From: Oxalobacteraceae bacterium OTU3CAMAD1 | GTDB lineage: Bacteria; Pseudomonadota; Gammaproteobacteria; Burkholderiales; Burkholderiaceae_D | NCBI GenBank assembly: GCA_024123915.1 | Contig: CP099650.1 | Coordinates: 3,968,001 to 4,032,000 of the forward strand | DNA length: 64,000 nucleotides | Reading direction: 5' to 3' | In this document: piece by piece, positions 40,273-48,236 of the stretch | Numbering within the stretch: the stretch's first letter is position 1 | Layout of the letters: each line of letters starts with the position of its first letter | Program-made: the position numbers and the translations under genes | The notes under the pieces: model-generated | What the model was told of the DNA's origin: nothing | Database searches by the model: none | What the model saw: only the letters and a program-made list of their open reading frames with translations

Positions 40273-41063
40273 TAGCAGACGACGAGGCGCACCTGCGCGA
40301 TTATCTGGAGGGACAACTCAAGACCGTGTGGCCCGAACTACGGGTGGTCGCGAAGGCGGCCAACGGGCTCGATGCGCTGCGTTTGATCGACGAGGAGGCG
40401 CCCGATGTGGTCTTTCTGGACATCCGCATGCCGGGCATGACGGGGCTCGACGTGGCGGCGCGGCTGGTGGAGGGACGCAAGCCGCCGCACATCGTGTTCG
40501 TCACCGCATTCGACCAGTATGCGGTGGAGGCGTTCGAGCATTCGGCGGTGGACTACCTGTTGAAGCCGGCCAGCCTGGATCGGCTGACCAAGACGGTGGT
40601 GAAGTTAAAGGCGGCGTTGCAGGCGAGGCGGGAAGTCGGGCAAGAGCCTGCGGCGGCGGGCGGTGTGACGGCGGCCGCTTTGCAGGCCTTGCTGGCGCAG
40701 TTGGGTGGCGCGGTGGCCGCTCCTGTCGCCGCTGTGGAGCCGCTGCAGTGGATACGCGCTTCGCAGGGAGATCAGACGCGCTTGATCTCGATCGACGAGG
40801 TGATTTATTTCCAGAGTAATGACAAGTACACCAGCGTGTTCCTGGCCGATGGCGAGAGTTTGATCCGCACGCCGATCAGCAAGTTGCGCGAGCAGCTCGA
40901 TGAGCGGCAGTTCTGGCAGATACACCGCAGTGTGATCGTGGCGGCGCGGCATGTGGCGGGGACGCGGCAGGATTTTCGCGGACGCTTGATGGTGCTGTTG
41001 AAGGGGCGCGGCGAGCAGCTGGTGGTCAGCCGCAATTACGTGGATTTGTTCAGGCAGATGTAG
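40203..41063 (+). CDS. LytTR-family response regulator
   Basis: A protein of about 286 residues: receiver (LIADDEAHLRDYLEGQL, VVFLDIRMPGMTGLD, FVTAFDQYAVEAFEHSAVDYLLKP) and C-terminal LytTR DNA-binding domain (EVIYFQSNDKYTSVF, QLDERQFWQIHRSVIVAARHV). The start is unclear: there is no ATG or GTG in frame close to the receiver. TTG at 40203, preceded by GGAAAA, is chosen; it lies 70 nt inside the kinase gene. Starting later would need a CTG or ATC. Translation is probably coupled to the kinase. Members bind two 9-bp repeats and control exported factors or biofilm. Confidence 0.85.
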   Translation: MRHDGAPDAAFECESDIDTFHALIADDEAHLRDYLEGQLKTVWPELRVVAKAANGLDALRLIDEEAPDVVFLDIRMPGMTGLDVAARLVEGRKPPHIVFVTAFDQYAVEAFEHSAVDYLLKPASLDRLTKTVVKLKAALQARREVGQEPAAAGGVTAAALQALLAQLGGAVAAPVAAVEPLQWIRASQGDQTRLISIDEVIYFQSNDKYTSVFLADGESLIRTPISKLREQLDERQFWQIHRSVIVAARHVAGTRQDFRGRLMVLLKGRGEQLVVSRNYVDLFRQM

Positions 41064-41090
41064 GGCGGTTTTTAACCCGCACGGCCATAC

Positions 41091-41118
41091 GGGGTCGGAC
41101 CCTACCGGGTCCGACCCC
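41091..41118. repeat. Palindromic intergenic repeat GGGGTCGGACCC, copy 3
   Basis: GGGGTCGGACCC (41091-41102), 4-nt loop, GGGTCCGACCCC (41107-41118), with AACCCGCACGGCCATAC on the left and TAAGCG on the right, as in copy 1. It lies between two converging genes. Confidence 0.8.
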
Positions 41119-41180
41119 TAAGCGGTATGGTCGGCATATCGTTGAAAGCACGCGGGGTTGAAAGCGTGCGTATTCTGGAA

Positions 41181-42392
41181 CTACTTGGCGATGACCGGCT
41201 TGACCTTCGCCGCCGCTTCCTTGGCGCGCGCGCGTGCGGTTTCCACGTCGTCCGCAGTCGCCAGCGCCACGCCCATGCGGCGGCGCGCGAACGATTCCGG
41301 CTTGCCGAACAGGCGGATGTCGCTGCCCGGCACGCGCAGCGCTTCGGCTACGCCTTCGAACGCGATGCCGGCCGCTTCGTGCTGGCCGTAGATGACGGCA
41401 GAGGCGCCCGGCGCCTTGAGCGCGACATTGACCGGCAGGCCCAGGATCGCCTTGGCGTGCAGTTCGAATTCGCTTTGCACCTGCGTCGCCATGGTCACCA
41501 TGCCGGTGTCGTGCGGACGCGGGCTCACTTCCGAGAACCAGACCATGTCGTCCTTGACGAACAGCTCGACGCCGAACAGGCCAAGGCCGCCCAGGTCGCC
41601 CGTCACCTTGCCGGCGATGTCGCGCGCGCGTTCCAGCGCCACCGGGTCCATGCGGCACGGCTGCCACGATTCGACGTAGTCGCCCTGCACCTGTACGTGG
41701 CCGATCGGTTCGCAGAACTGCGTTTCCACCTGGCCGTCGGCGCCGATCGAGCGCACCGTCAGCAGCGTGATTTCGTAATCGAAGTCGATGAAGCCTTCGA
41801 CGATGACGCGGCCCGAGTCTACCCGGCTGCCGGCGGCGGCGTAATCCCACGCGGCCTTGACTTCGGCGGCGCTGTCGATCTTCGACTGGCCTTTACCCGA
41901 CGACGACATGACAGGCTTGATCACGCACGGGAAGCCGATGGCGGCGGTGGCCGCCTCAAGTTCCGCCAGGCTGCTGGCGAAGCGGTAAGGCGACGTCGCC
42001 AGGCCGAGCGTTTCGGCGGCCAGGCAGCGGATGCCTTCGCGGTTCATGGTCAGCTGCGCGGCGCGCGCGGTCGGGATGCAGGTGATCTTGCCGGCTTGTT
42101 CCAGCGCTGCCAGCGTGTCGGTGGCGATGGCTTCGATCTCCGGCACGATCAGGTCCGGCTTTTCCTGCTCGATCAGCGCGGCCAGCGCGGCGCCGTCGGT
42201 CATGTTGATGACATGGGCGCGGTGCGCGACCTGGTGGCCCGGCGCGTTCGGATAGCGGTCGACGGCGATCACTTCCACGCCCAGGCGCTGCAGCGCGATG
42301 ATGACTTCCTTGCCTAGCTCCCCTGAGCCGAGCAGCATGACTTTGGTGGCGGTGGGGGACAGCGGCGTGCCGAGGATGCGTGGAGTGTTCAT
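41181..42392 (-). CDS. purT: Formate-dependent phosphoribosylglycinamide formyltransferase
   Basis: A 403-residue ATP-grasp enzyme starting [26 protein letters not shown], the PurT N-terminal nucleotide-fold motif. [31 protein letters not shown] (the ATP-binding loop) and [16 protein letters not shown] follow as in E. coli PurT. It makes N-formyl-GAR from formate and ATP in purine synthesis, an alternative to folate-dependent PurN. It begins 31 nt after the DUF481 gene on the same strand, so they may share a transcript, though no functional link is known. Confidence 0.96.
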   Translation of the reverse strand: MNTPRILGTPLSPTATKVMLLGSGELGKEVIIALQRLGVEVIAVDRYPNAPGHQVAHRAHVINMTDGAALAALIEQEKPDLIVPEIEAIATDTLAALEQAGKITCIPTARAAQLTMNREGIRCLAAETLGLATSPYRFASSLAELEAATAAIGFPCVIKPVMSSSGKGQSKIDSAAEVKAAWDYAAAGSRVDSGRVIVEGFIDFDYEITLLTVRSIGADGQVETQFCEPIGHVQVQGDYVESWQPCRMDPVALERARDIAGKVTGDLGGLGLFGVELFVKDDMVWFSEVSPRPHDTGMVTMATQVQSEFELHAKAILGLPVNVALKAPGASAVIYGQHEAAGIAFEGVAEALRVPGSDIRLFGKPESFARRRMGVALATADDVETARARAKEAAAKVKPVIAK

Positions 42393-42423
42393 GTTTGGTT
42401 CAGAGAGAAGAAAAGTAAAGGCG

Positions 42424-43179
42424 TCAGAAAGAGTAGACCAGGGTCACCGAGGTTTGCGTGTCGGTGCTCTTTTTATCGTCCGGGACGTTGGTGTCGCTGC
42501 GGACGCTGAACGCGGCCTTCAACTGCATGGTGTTGTTGATCTTGGTGCGCAGCGATGTTTCCGCCTCCGAGTGGGTGTTCGAGGTGCCCCGTTCGACCAT
42601 CAAGGTTTGCTGGAACAGGGCGTTTTCGCTCAGGCGCCATTTGAAGTTGCCCGCGCCGCGGATGGTCATGCCGTTCTCGGTTTCGCCGGTGTCGCGCGCG
42701 CCGCGGAAGTAGCCCGGACCGATTTCCACGTCCAGCGTCTTGGTCTCCGACTGATAGACCTGGGTGCCGTAACCGACGCCGATCGTCGAGTAGCGGATGT
42801 AGGCGCCGAACCGGTCGTCGACGTGCGTGGCCAGCGCGAACAGCCGGTCGCGGTCCTGCATCAACTTGTACGCGGCCTTGGCCGACAGCGAGTAGCGCTG
42901 CGCCGAACGCTCGCGCACTTTTTCGCCGTCGCTGTTGGTGACCTGCTCGTCCTTGAAATAGCCGGCGGCGATGTACTCGTTGCTCCAGTCGGGAAGTTCC
43001 TGCTTGGAATCTATCTTGCCGGTAACGGAGGTGCCGACGGTGTTGCCGGAGGTGGAAATCGCGCCCAGCTCGGCGGAGGTGCTCCAGCCGTAGGGTGGGT
43101 CCAGATCGACGGCGGCCGCGTGGCCGACGGTGAGTGATAGCGCTAGCGCGGGTACGAACAGCAATGGTTTCATAGGCAT
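42424..43179 (-). CDS. DUF481 outer-membrane protein
   Basis: A 251-residue exported beta-barrel protein. The signal peptide ([19 protein letters not shown]) is followed by [16 protein letters not shown], the standard start of DUF481 proteins, and strands such as [22 protein letters not shown] and [14 protein letters not shown], ending [12 protein letters not shown] with the terminal Phe. In other bacteria a DUF481 protein (YdiY) is acid-induced; its role is unknown. Two starts are possible, Met1 (43179) and Met3 (43173). It heads the minus-strand unit with purT. Confidence 0.85.
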   Translation of the reverse strand: MPMKPLLFVPALALSLTVGHAAAVDLDPPYGWSTSAELGAISTSGNTVGTSVTGKIDSKQELPDWSNEYIAAGYFKDEQVTNSDGEKVRERSAQRYSLSAKAAYKLMQDRDRLFALATHVDDRFGAYIRYSTIGVGYGTQVYQSETKTLDVEIGPGYFRGARDTGETENGMTIRGAGNFKWRLSENALFQQTLMVERGTSNTHSEAETSLRTKINNTMQLKAAFSVRSDTNVPDDKKSTDTQTSVTLVYSF

Positions 43180-43328
43180 GGGAGGGCGATGCCGGGCATT
43201 GCCGGCGGTGCGTCGTCTTGTACGGAAGAAGCCGCTATTGTACCCGACACCGATTACGTGTGGTTCCGTACAGAACGGGGCCTTTCAACGGAGGATCATT
43301 GCCCCATTAGCTGAACGGGGTAACGATC

Positions 43329-43730
43329 ATGAAGACATCATTGAAATTGACAAAAATGCTGCTGTGCGCGGGCCTGTTCGCCGCCACCGCCTCCGCCACC
43401 TCGTTCGCCAGCGCCGGCATCAACCGCTGCGTCGACCCGCAGGGCGCCGTGCTGCTGACCGACGCCGACTGCCCGCAGGGCAGCCGCGTCGCCAACGAGG
43501 ACGCCGTGAGCGACACTGGCGCCGATGGCGTCATCATCAACAGTGGTGTCGAACGCGTCGTCCCGGGAATTCAGAGCGGCGCCAGCCTGCCGCGCAGCCG
43601 TTGGGCCGATTTGCCGCGCCCTCTGGTGCGCAAGGCCGGCGGCACGGACGCGATGACCTTGCAGGCCGCCCGCAGCACGCTGCAGATGCAGGACGAGTTG
43701 CGTCGCCAGAGCCGCGTGGCGGCCCGTTGA
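43329..43730 (+). CDS. Small exported protein with DUF4124-like Cys pair
   Basis: A 133-residue exported protein with a signal peptide ending ATSFASA. INRCVDPQGAVLLTDADCPQGS resembles DUF4124, in which two Cys about 14 residues apart frame a beta-hairpin. The rest is Ser/Arg-rich with a basic C-terminus (LRRQSRVAAR) and shows no domain. The gene is single and converges with a diguanylate cyclase gene 19 nt away. Confidence 0.72.
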   Translation: MKTSLKLTKMLLCAGLFAATASATSFASAGINRCVDPQGAVLLTDADCPQGSRVANEDAVSDTGADGVIINSGVERVVPGIQSGASLPRSRWADLPRPLVRKAGGTDAMTLQAARSTLQMQDELRRQSRVAAR

Positions 43731-43749
43731 TGCCCCACCCGGACCGGCG

Positions 43750-44811
43750 TCAGGCAGCTTCGCGCTGATCGGTGGCGACGACGTAGCGGTTTTTACCGGC
43801 ATGCTTGGCCGAGTACAGCGCCCGGTCGGCATGGCGGTAGCTGACCGAGAGGTCGGCCTGTTTGTCGAATTCGGCGATGCCGATGCTGATCGTGCGCGCC
43901 GGCACGCAGGCCGCCCGCACCTCGTCCAGCAGCCGGCCGGCGAACACGCAAGCGTCATCGAGGTCGCCGTGGAAGACGACGCCGAATTCCTCGCCGCCCA
44001 GCCGCCCGCACAGGTGGTTGGCGGACAGCCGGCCGACGACGGCGGCGGCCCTTTTCAAGACCTCGTCGCCGGCGTCGTGGCCGAGGGTATCGTTGATCTT
44101 CTTGAAGTCGTCGATGTCGATCATCAGCAAGTGCAGCGGACCTGTCGTTTGCTGGGCGGCGCGGGCGTCGAGGGTGAACTTGCGGCGGTTGCTCAAGCCG
44201 GTGAGGCTGTCCTTGAACGCCAGCACCGTCAACTCCTTGCGGGCGCGGAAATTACCGACGCGCAAGGTGAGGAAAAAAATATTGAGATAAACGCCGATGC
44301 ACAGGCTCCCGCCGACGGCGACCAGCGCCAGGTTGAAGTCGAGGTGCCCCGGTTGGCCGGGGAAATTGCCGACGCCGAGCACCAGCCAGATGACGACGAC
44401 GGTGGCCACGTAATTAATCAGCCCGCTAAACACGGGCGCCGACGCCAGCGCCATGGCGATGCCGATCGGCAGTACCCAGAACGCCGGGTGCGCGGTTTGA
44501 TCGATGAACAGCCGGAAGGCGACGGCGGTGGTCACCGCCCCCAGCACGCCGCTGACGATCAACTGGCGCAGCGAGCGCGCGCGGACGGTCATCAGCAGGC
44601 TGGCCAGGATGCCCGGCGCGCCCAGCAGCAATTTCAGGTGGCCGTTGCCGTGCGCGCCGAACAACAAAGTGATAGAGCACAGCCAGGCGATCAGTCCGAA
44701 GGCCTGGGTCAGGATGACGACCGGACGGCCTTCGACAAAAAATTGTCGTTGCTGTTCGGGATCGCCAATGAAATAGGAGTAAGCAAAAAGTTTTCGCATG
44801 CGCGTTCGCAT
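43750..44811 (-). CDS. Membrane-bound diguanylate cyclase (GGDEF)
   Basis: A protein of about 353 residues. Six hydrophobic helices fill residues 30-190 (ILTQAFGLIAWLCSITLLFG and others, a MASE-like region), followed by a GGDEF domain: FKDSLTGLSNRRKF, MIDIDDFKKINDTLGHDAGD, and the active-site motif RLGGEEFGVVF. The GGEEF form is fully competent in this family, so c-di-GMP synthesis is expected. No receiver or PAS domain is present; the membrane part may sense a ligand. A TTG at 44823 is a possible earlier start, but ATG 44811 is preferred. Confidence 0.9.
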   Translation of the reverse strand: MRTRMRKLFAYSYFIGDPEQQRQFFVEGRPVVILTQAFGLIAWLCSITLLFGAHGNGHLKLLLGAPGILASLLMTVRARSLRQLIVSGVLGAVTTAVAFRLFIDQTAHPAFWVLPIGIAMALASAPVFSGLINYVATVVVIWLVLGVGNFPGQPGHLDFNLALVAVGGSLCIGVYLNIFFLTLRVGNFRARKELTVLAFKDSLTGLSNRRKFTLDARAAQQTTGPLHLLMIDIDDFKKINDTLGHDAGDEVLKRAAAVVGRLSANHLCGRLGGEEFGVVFHGDLDDACVFAGRLLDEVRAACVPARTISIGIAEFDKQADLSVSYRHADRALYSAKHAGKNRYVVATDQREAA

Positions 44812-44939
44812 ATAATTTCCCAAGAGTATAAATCTTGTGCTCGGGAAAAAATAGTGATTTTGGTGGAAATGTAAGCGAAATCACAGGAGTTGCTTCAATT
44901 TATCAACAATTCCTTAAATGCAATTGATCCGCCGACAGC

Positions 44940-45398
44940 TCACGGCGCCACCGAAAAGCTGCGTTTCAGGCACCGCAGCACGAAGGTCGAGCGGCTGTGG
45001 CGCAGTCCCGGCAGCTTGTACAGTTTGCGGCGCAGGAACTCTTCGTAGCCGGCCGTTCCGGCCACCGCCACCTTGATCAGGTAGTCGTACTCGCCGGTCA
45101 GCAAATAGGCTTCCATCACCTCCGGCAGTTCGGCCAGCGCCTGGCCGAACTTGTCGAAGATGTCGTCGTCGTGGCGATCCAGCGTGACCTCGATGATGAC
45201 GGTGTCGGGGTAGCCCAGCGCCGTCTGGCTCAGCAGCGCGGTGTAGCCCTCGATCATCCCGCCTTCCTCCAGCGCGCGCACGCGATTCCAGCATGGCGTG
45301 GTAGACAGACCGACCTTTTCAGCCAGCTTGGTGTTGCTCAGGCGCCCGTCCTGGCGCAGCTCGCGCAAGATGCGGCGGTCGATCTCGTCGATTTCCAT
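44940..45398 (-). CDS. Lrp/AsnC family transcriptional regulator
   Basis: A 152-residue regulator. The helix-turn-helix is IDRRILRELRQDGRLSNTKLAEKVGLSTTPCWNRVRALE, followed by the RAM ligand-binding domain (VIIEVTLDRHDDDIFDKFGQAL, LLTGEYDYLIKVAV, STFVLRCLKRS). RBS GGGAGCG precedes the ATG at 45398. Lrp proteins respond to amino acids. It is divergent from a small ACT-domain protein gene across a 125-nt spacer that probably contains its binding sites. Confidence 0.92.
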   Translation of the reverse strand: MEIDEIDRRILRELRQDGRLSNTKLAEKVGLSTTPCWNRVRALEEGGMIEGYTALLSQTALGYPDTVIIEVTLDRHDDDIFDKFGQALAELPEVMEAYLLTGEYDYLIKVAVAGTAGYEEFLRRKLYKLPGLRHSRSTFVLRCLKRSFSVAP

Positions 45399-45523
45399 GT
45401 TTCGCTCCCGGGAAGATGAATATTCCATGAATTTTACATGTGCGGGGACGATCTTCTTGGAAATGGGCGGAATCGGGGCAATTCAGGGAGCCTATTTCGC
45501 CCGACTGTGGATATTCTGATGGT

Positions 45524-45778
45524 ATGAATACCACACAGAAAAACTACCGTTTTTGCATCGAGCCGGATGCGCCCATCGCCACCCTTGAGGCCGCGCTGGC
45601 CGTCGTGCGCCGCCTCGGCATCGAGCTGCGCGGCCTGCGCACGACCGCCGGGGACCACGGGCTGGAGGTGCATTTGCGCCTGGCCGCGCCGGAGGAGGAC
45701 CCGCTGGTGCTGTGCCGCATGCGCCTGCACAACGTCATCGGCGTGCAGGCGATCCGCGAGCTGGCCGAGATTACGTGA
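45524..45778 (+). CDS. Small ACT-domain protein (IlvM/IlvN-like)
   Basis: An 84-residue single-domain protein, MNTTQKNYRFCIEPDAPIATLE, AVVRRLGIELRGLRTTAG, LEVHLRLAAPEEDPLVLCRMRLHNVIGV. The layout beta-alpha-beta-beta-alpha-beta and the ARR/VVRR helix resemble the ACT domain of small acetolactate-synthase subunits (IlvM). No catalytic ilvB/ilvG gene is in the window, so it may be a free ACT regulator of amino-acid metabolism, a fit to its Lrp neighbour. The gene end overlaps the converging AzgA gene by 8 nt. Confidence 0.68.
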   Translation: MNTTQKNYRFCIEPDAPIATLEAALAVVRRLGIELRGLRTTAGDHGLEVHLRLAAPEEDPLVLCRMRLHNVIGVQAIRELAEIT

Positions 45779-47060
45779 CGCTGTACTTAATCAGGAAAAC
45801 GATGGCGATGATCCAGACCACCGGCTTGACCTGGCGCGCCTGGCCGGTCAGCAGCTTGAGGCCGGCGTAGGTAATGAAGCCGAAGGCGATGCCGTGGGCG
45901 ATCGAGTACGTGAACGGGATCACCAGCGCGGTGATCGCCGCCGGCACGCTTTCCGTGGTGTCGCTCCAGTCAACGTCGACCAGGTCGCGCAGCATCAGGC
46001 AGGCGACGAACAGCAGCGCCGGCGCGGTGGCGTAGGCCGGCACCACGCCGGCGATCGGCGCGAAGAACAGCGCGGCGAGAAACAGCAGCGCCACCACCAG
46101 CGCCGTCAGGCCGGTGCGCCCGCCGGCCTGCACGCCGGCCGCGCTTTCCAGATAGGCGGTGGTGCTCGAGGTGCCCAGCACCGAGCCGGCCACGATGGCG
46201 CAGCTGTCGGCCAGCAGCGCCTTGTTCAGGCGTTCCATCTTGCCGTTGACCAGCAGGCCGGCGCGGCTGGCCACGCCCATCAGGGTGCCGGTGGCGTCGA
46301 ACAGCTCCACCAGGAAGAACACCAGCACCACATTGAACAGCCCCATCGAGATGGCGCCCGCCAGGTCGAAGTGGAACAAGGTCGGCGAGATCGACGGCGG
46401 CAGTGACATGAAGCCTTTGAAGGTGTTGCCGCCGAAGAAGAAGCTCAGCACGGTGACGGCGACGATGCCGATCAACAGCGCGCCCGGCACCCGCAGCCGG
46501 TCCAGGGTGACGATCAGCAGGAAGCCGAAGATGGCCATCAGGGTGTGCGGATTGTGCATGTCGCCGACGGTGACCAGCGTTTCCGGGTTGGCCACCACCA
46601 GGCCGGCGCTTTTCATCGCGATCAGCGCCAGGAACAAGCCCAGGCCGACGGTGATGGCGACCCGCAGCGATTGCGGGATGCCGTTGACGATATGCTCGCG
46701 CACCTTGAACACGCTGACCACGATGAACAGGCAGCCGGAGATGAACACCGCGCCGAGCGCCGTCTGCCACGGCACGCCCATGCCGAGCACCACGGCGTAG
46801 GCGAAGTAGGCGTTCAAGCCCATGCCCGGCGCCATGCCGATCGGGTAGTTGGCGTACAGGCCCATGATCAGCGTGCCCAGCGCGGCGGCCAGGCAGGTGG
46901 CCACGAACACCGAGTCCTTCGGCAGGCCGGCGTCGCCGAGGATGGCGGGATTGACGAAGATGATGTAGGCCATCGTCAGGAAGGTGGTGACACCGGCGAT
47001 CACCTCGGTGCGGATGGTCGTGCCGTGCTCGGCGAGCTTGAAGAATTGGTTGAGTGACAT
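45771..47060 (-). CDS. AzgA-type purine (hypoxanthine/adenine/guanine) permease
   Basis: A 429-residue membrane protein of the NCS2 AzgA-like branch, starting FFKLAEHGTTIRTEVIAGVTTFLTMAYIIFVNPAIL; ANYPIGMAPGMGLNAYFAY, the TM3 region, and ADSCAIVAGSVLGTSSTTAYLESAAGV, the TM10 region, are signatures. About 13-14 helices are visible. Family members bring in adenine, guanine or hypoxanthine with H+. Close in gene order is purT, but they are not adjacent. It is divergent from the MBL-fold gene. Confidence 0.9.
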   Translation of the reverse strand: MSLNQFFKLAEHGTTIRTEVIAGVTTFLTMAYIIFVNPAILGDAGLPKDSVFVATCLAAALGTLIMGLYANYPIGMAPGMGLNAYFAYAVVLGMGVPWQTALGAVFISGCLFIVVSVFKVREHIVNGIPQSLRVAITVGLGLFLALIAMKSAGLVVANPETLVTVGDMHNPHTLMAIFGFLLIVTLDRLRVPGALLIGIVAVTVLSFFFGGNTFKGFMSLPPSISPTLFHFDLAGAISMGLFNVVLVFFLVELFDATGTLMGVASRAGLLVNGKMERLNKALLADSCAIVAGSVLGTSSTTAYLESAAGVQAGGRTGLTALVVALLFLAALFFAPIAGVVPAYATAPALLFVACLMLRDLVDVDWSDTTESVPAAITALVIPFTYSIAHGIAFGFITYAGLKLLTGQARQVKPVVWIIAIVFLIKYSVT

Positions 47061-47166
47061 GGCTGGTCAAGGTCGTGGTCGACCCGGTATCGCGGGGAGG
47101 GCGAAGAATACCACGACCTCGGCGGCACCCGGGGCATCACATATTGTATTGCCTTTTAGACACAGA

Positions 47167-47203
47167 GGTGTCAAAATGCAAAATCTGCTGCCTGTTTGAC
47201 ACC
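47167..47203. promoter_or_regulatory. Perfect dyad GGTGTCAAA-N19-TTTGACACC
   Basis: GGTGTCAAA at 47167-47175 and TTTGACACC at 47195-47203 are perfect inverted repeats of 9 bp separated by 19 nt, in an AT-rich divergent spacer. TTGACA inside the right arm could act as a -35 box for the MBL-fold gene. A regulator binding two helical turns apart is the likeliest reading. Confidence 0.5.
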
Positions 47204-47254
47204 ACTAGTTGCTTTATCGACACGGGGCCATCGCACCACCATGGAATTCGCTTT

Positions 47255-48223
47255 ATGAAAGCCCGCATCTGGGGCGCGCGCGGCTCGCTGCCGGTGGCGC
47301 TGAACCATAAGCACATCCGCGCCAAGCTGGTCTCGGCGCTGGAGGGGGCGATCGGCCGCGATCTCGACTCGCGCGAAAAGGTGGCGTCGTATGTCGACAA
47401 CGAGCTCGATTTCGACGTGCGCGGCACGTATGGCGGCAATTCCAGCTGCGTCGAGGTCGAGGCCTGGGACCCGGACGCCACCACCGACCACATCATCCTC
47501 GACCTCGGTTCGGGCGTGCGGCCGCTGGCCGGCGCCAAGCTGGCGCGCTACGGTCCGGCCAAGCCGCAGACCTACCATGTGTTCATGTCCCATCTTCATT
47601 GGGACCACATCATGGGCTTTCCGTTCTTTACGCCTGCCTACATTCCGGGCAACCGCATCATCATCTACGGCTGCCACGCGGAACTGGAGGCGGCGTTCCG
47701 GCGCCAGCAGGACCCGATCAGCTTCCCGGTCGGCTTCGACCAGCTGGCGGCCACCATCGAATTCGTGCGCATGGAGCCGGGCGTGCCGGTGATGGTCAAG
47801 GACGTGAAGGTGACGGCCAAGCGCCAGCTGCACCACGGCGATTCCTACGGCTACCGGCTGGAGCGCGGCGGACTGGCCATGGTCTACAGCACCGATTCCG
47901 AGCACAAGCTCGACGACGCCGCCGGACGCGCGGCGTTCGTGGAGTTCTTCCGCGACGCCGACCTGGTGATCTTCGACGCTATGTATTCGCTAGCCGAATG
48001 CGTGTCGGCCAAGGCCGACTGGGGCCATTCGAGCGGCGCGGTGGGCGTGGAGCTGTGCCGGCTGGCCGGCGTGCGCACGCTGTGCCTGTTCCACCACGAG
48101 CCGGTCTACGACGACGCCCGCATCTCCGGCGTGCTGGCCGAGACGCGCCGCTACGCGGCCGCCACCGGCGAGACGCCGCTGGAGGTGGTGTCGGCCTACG
48201 ATGGCATGGAGATCGACCTGTAA
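47255..48223 (+). CDS. MBL-fold metallo-hydrolase
   Basis: A 322-residue protein starting MKARIWGARGSLPVA, typical of a branch of the MBL family. The metal motif SHLHWDHIMGFPFF (HxHxDH), the upstream TYGGNSSCVEVE, the acidic YSTDSEH and the late CLFHHEP supply the other ligands of a two-zinc site. Family members cleave phosphodiesters, including cyclic nucleotides, and several lie beside GGDEF genes, as here with one directly downstream (converging). The start ATG is in a region matching the family; upstream codons have no such match. Confidence 0.85.
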   Translation: MKARIWGARGSLPVALNHKHIRAKLVSALEGAIGRDLDSREKVASYVDNELDFDVRGTYGGNSSCVEVEAWDPDATTDHIILDLGSGVRPLAGAKLARYGPAKPQTYHVFMSHLHWDHIMGFPFFTPAYIPGNRIIIYGCHAELEAAFRRQQDPISFPVGFDQLAATIEFVRMEPGVPVMVKDVKVTAKRQLHHGDSYGYRLERGGLAMVYSTDSEHKLDDAAGRAAFVEFFRDADLVIFDAMYSLAECVSAKADWGHSSGAVGVELCRLAGVRTLCLFHHEPVYDDARISGVLAETRRYAAATGETPLEVVSAYDGMEIDL

Positions 48224-48236
48224 GAGGCGTGGCGCC

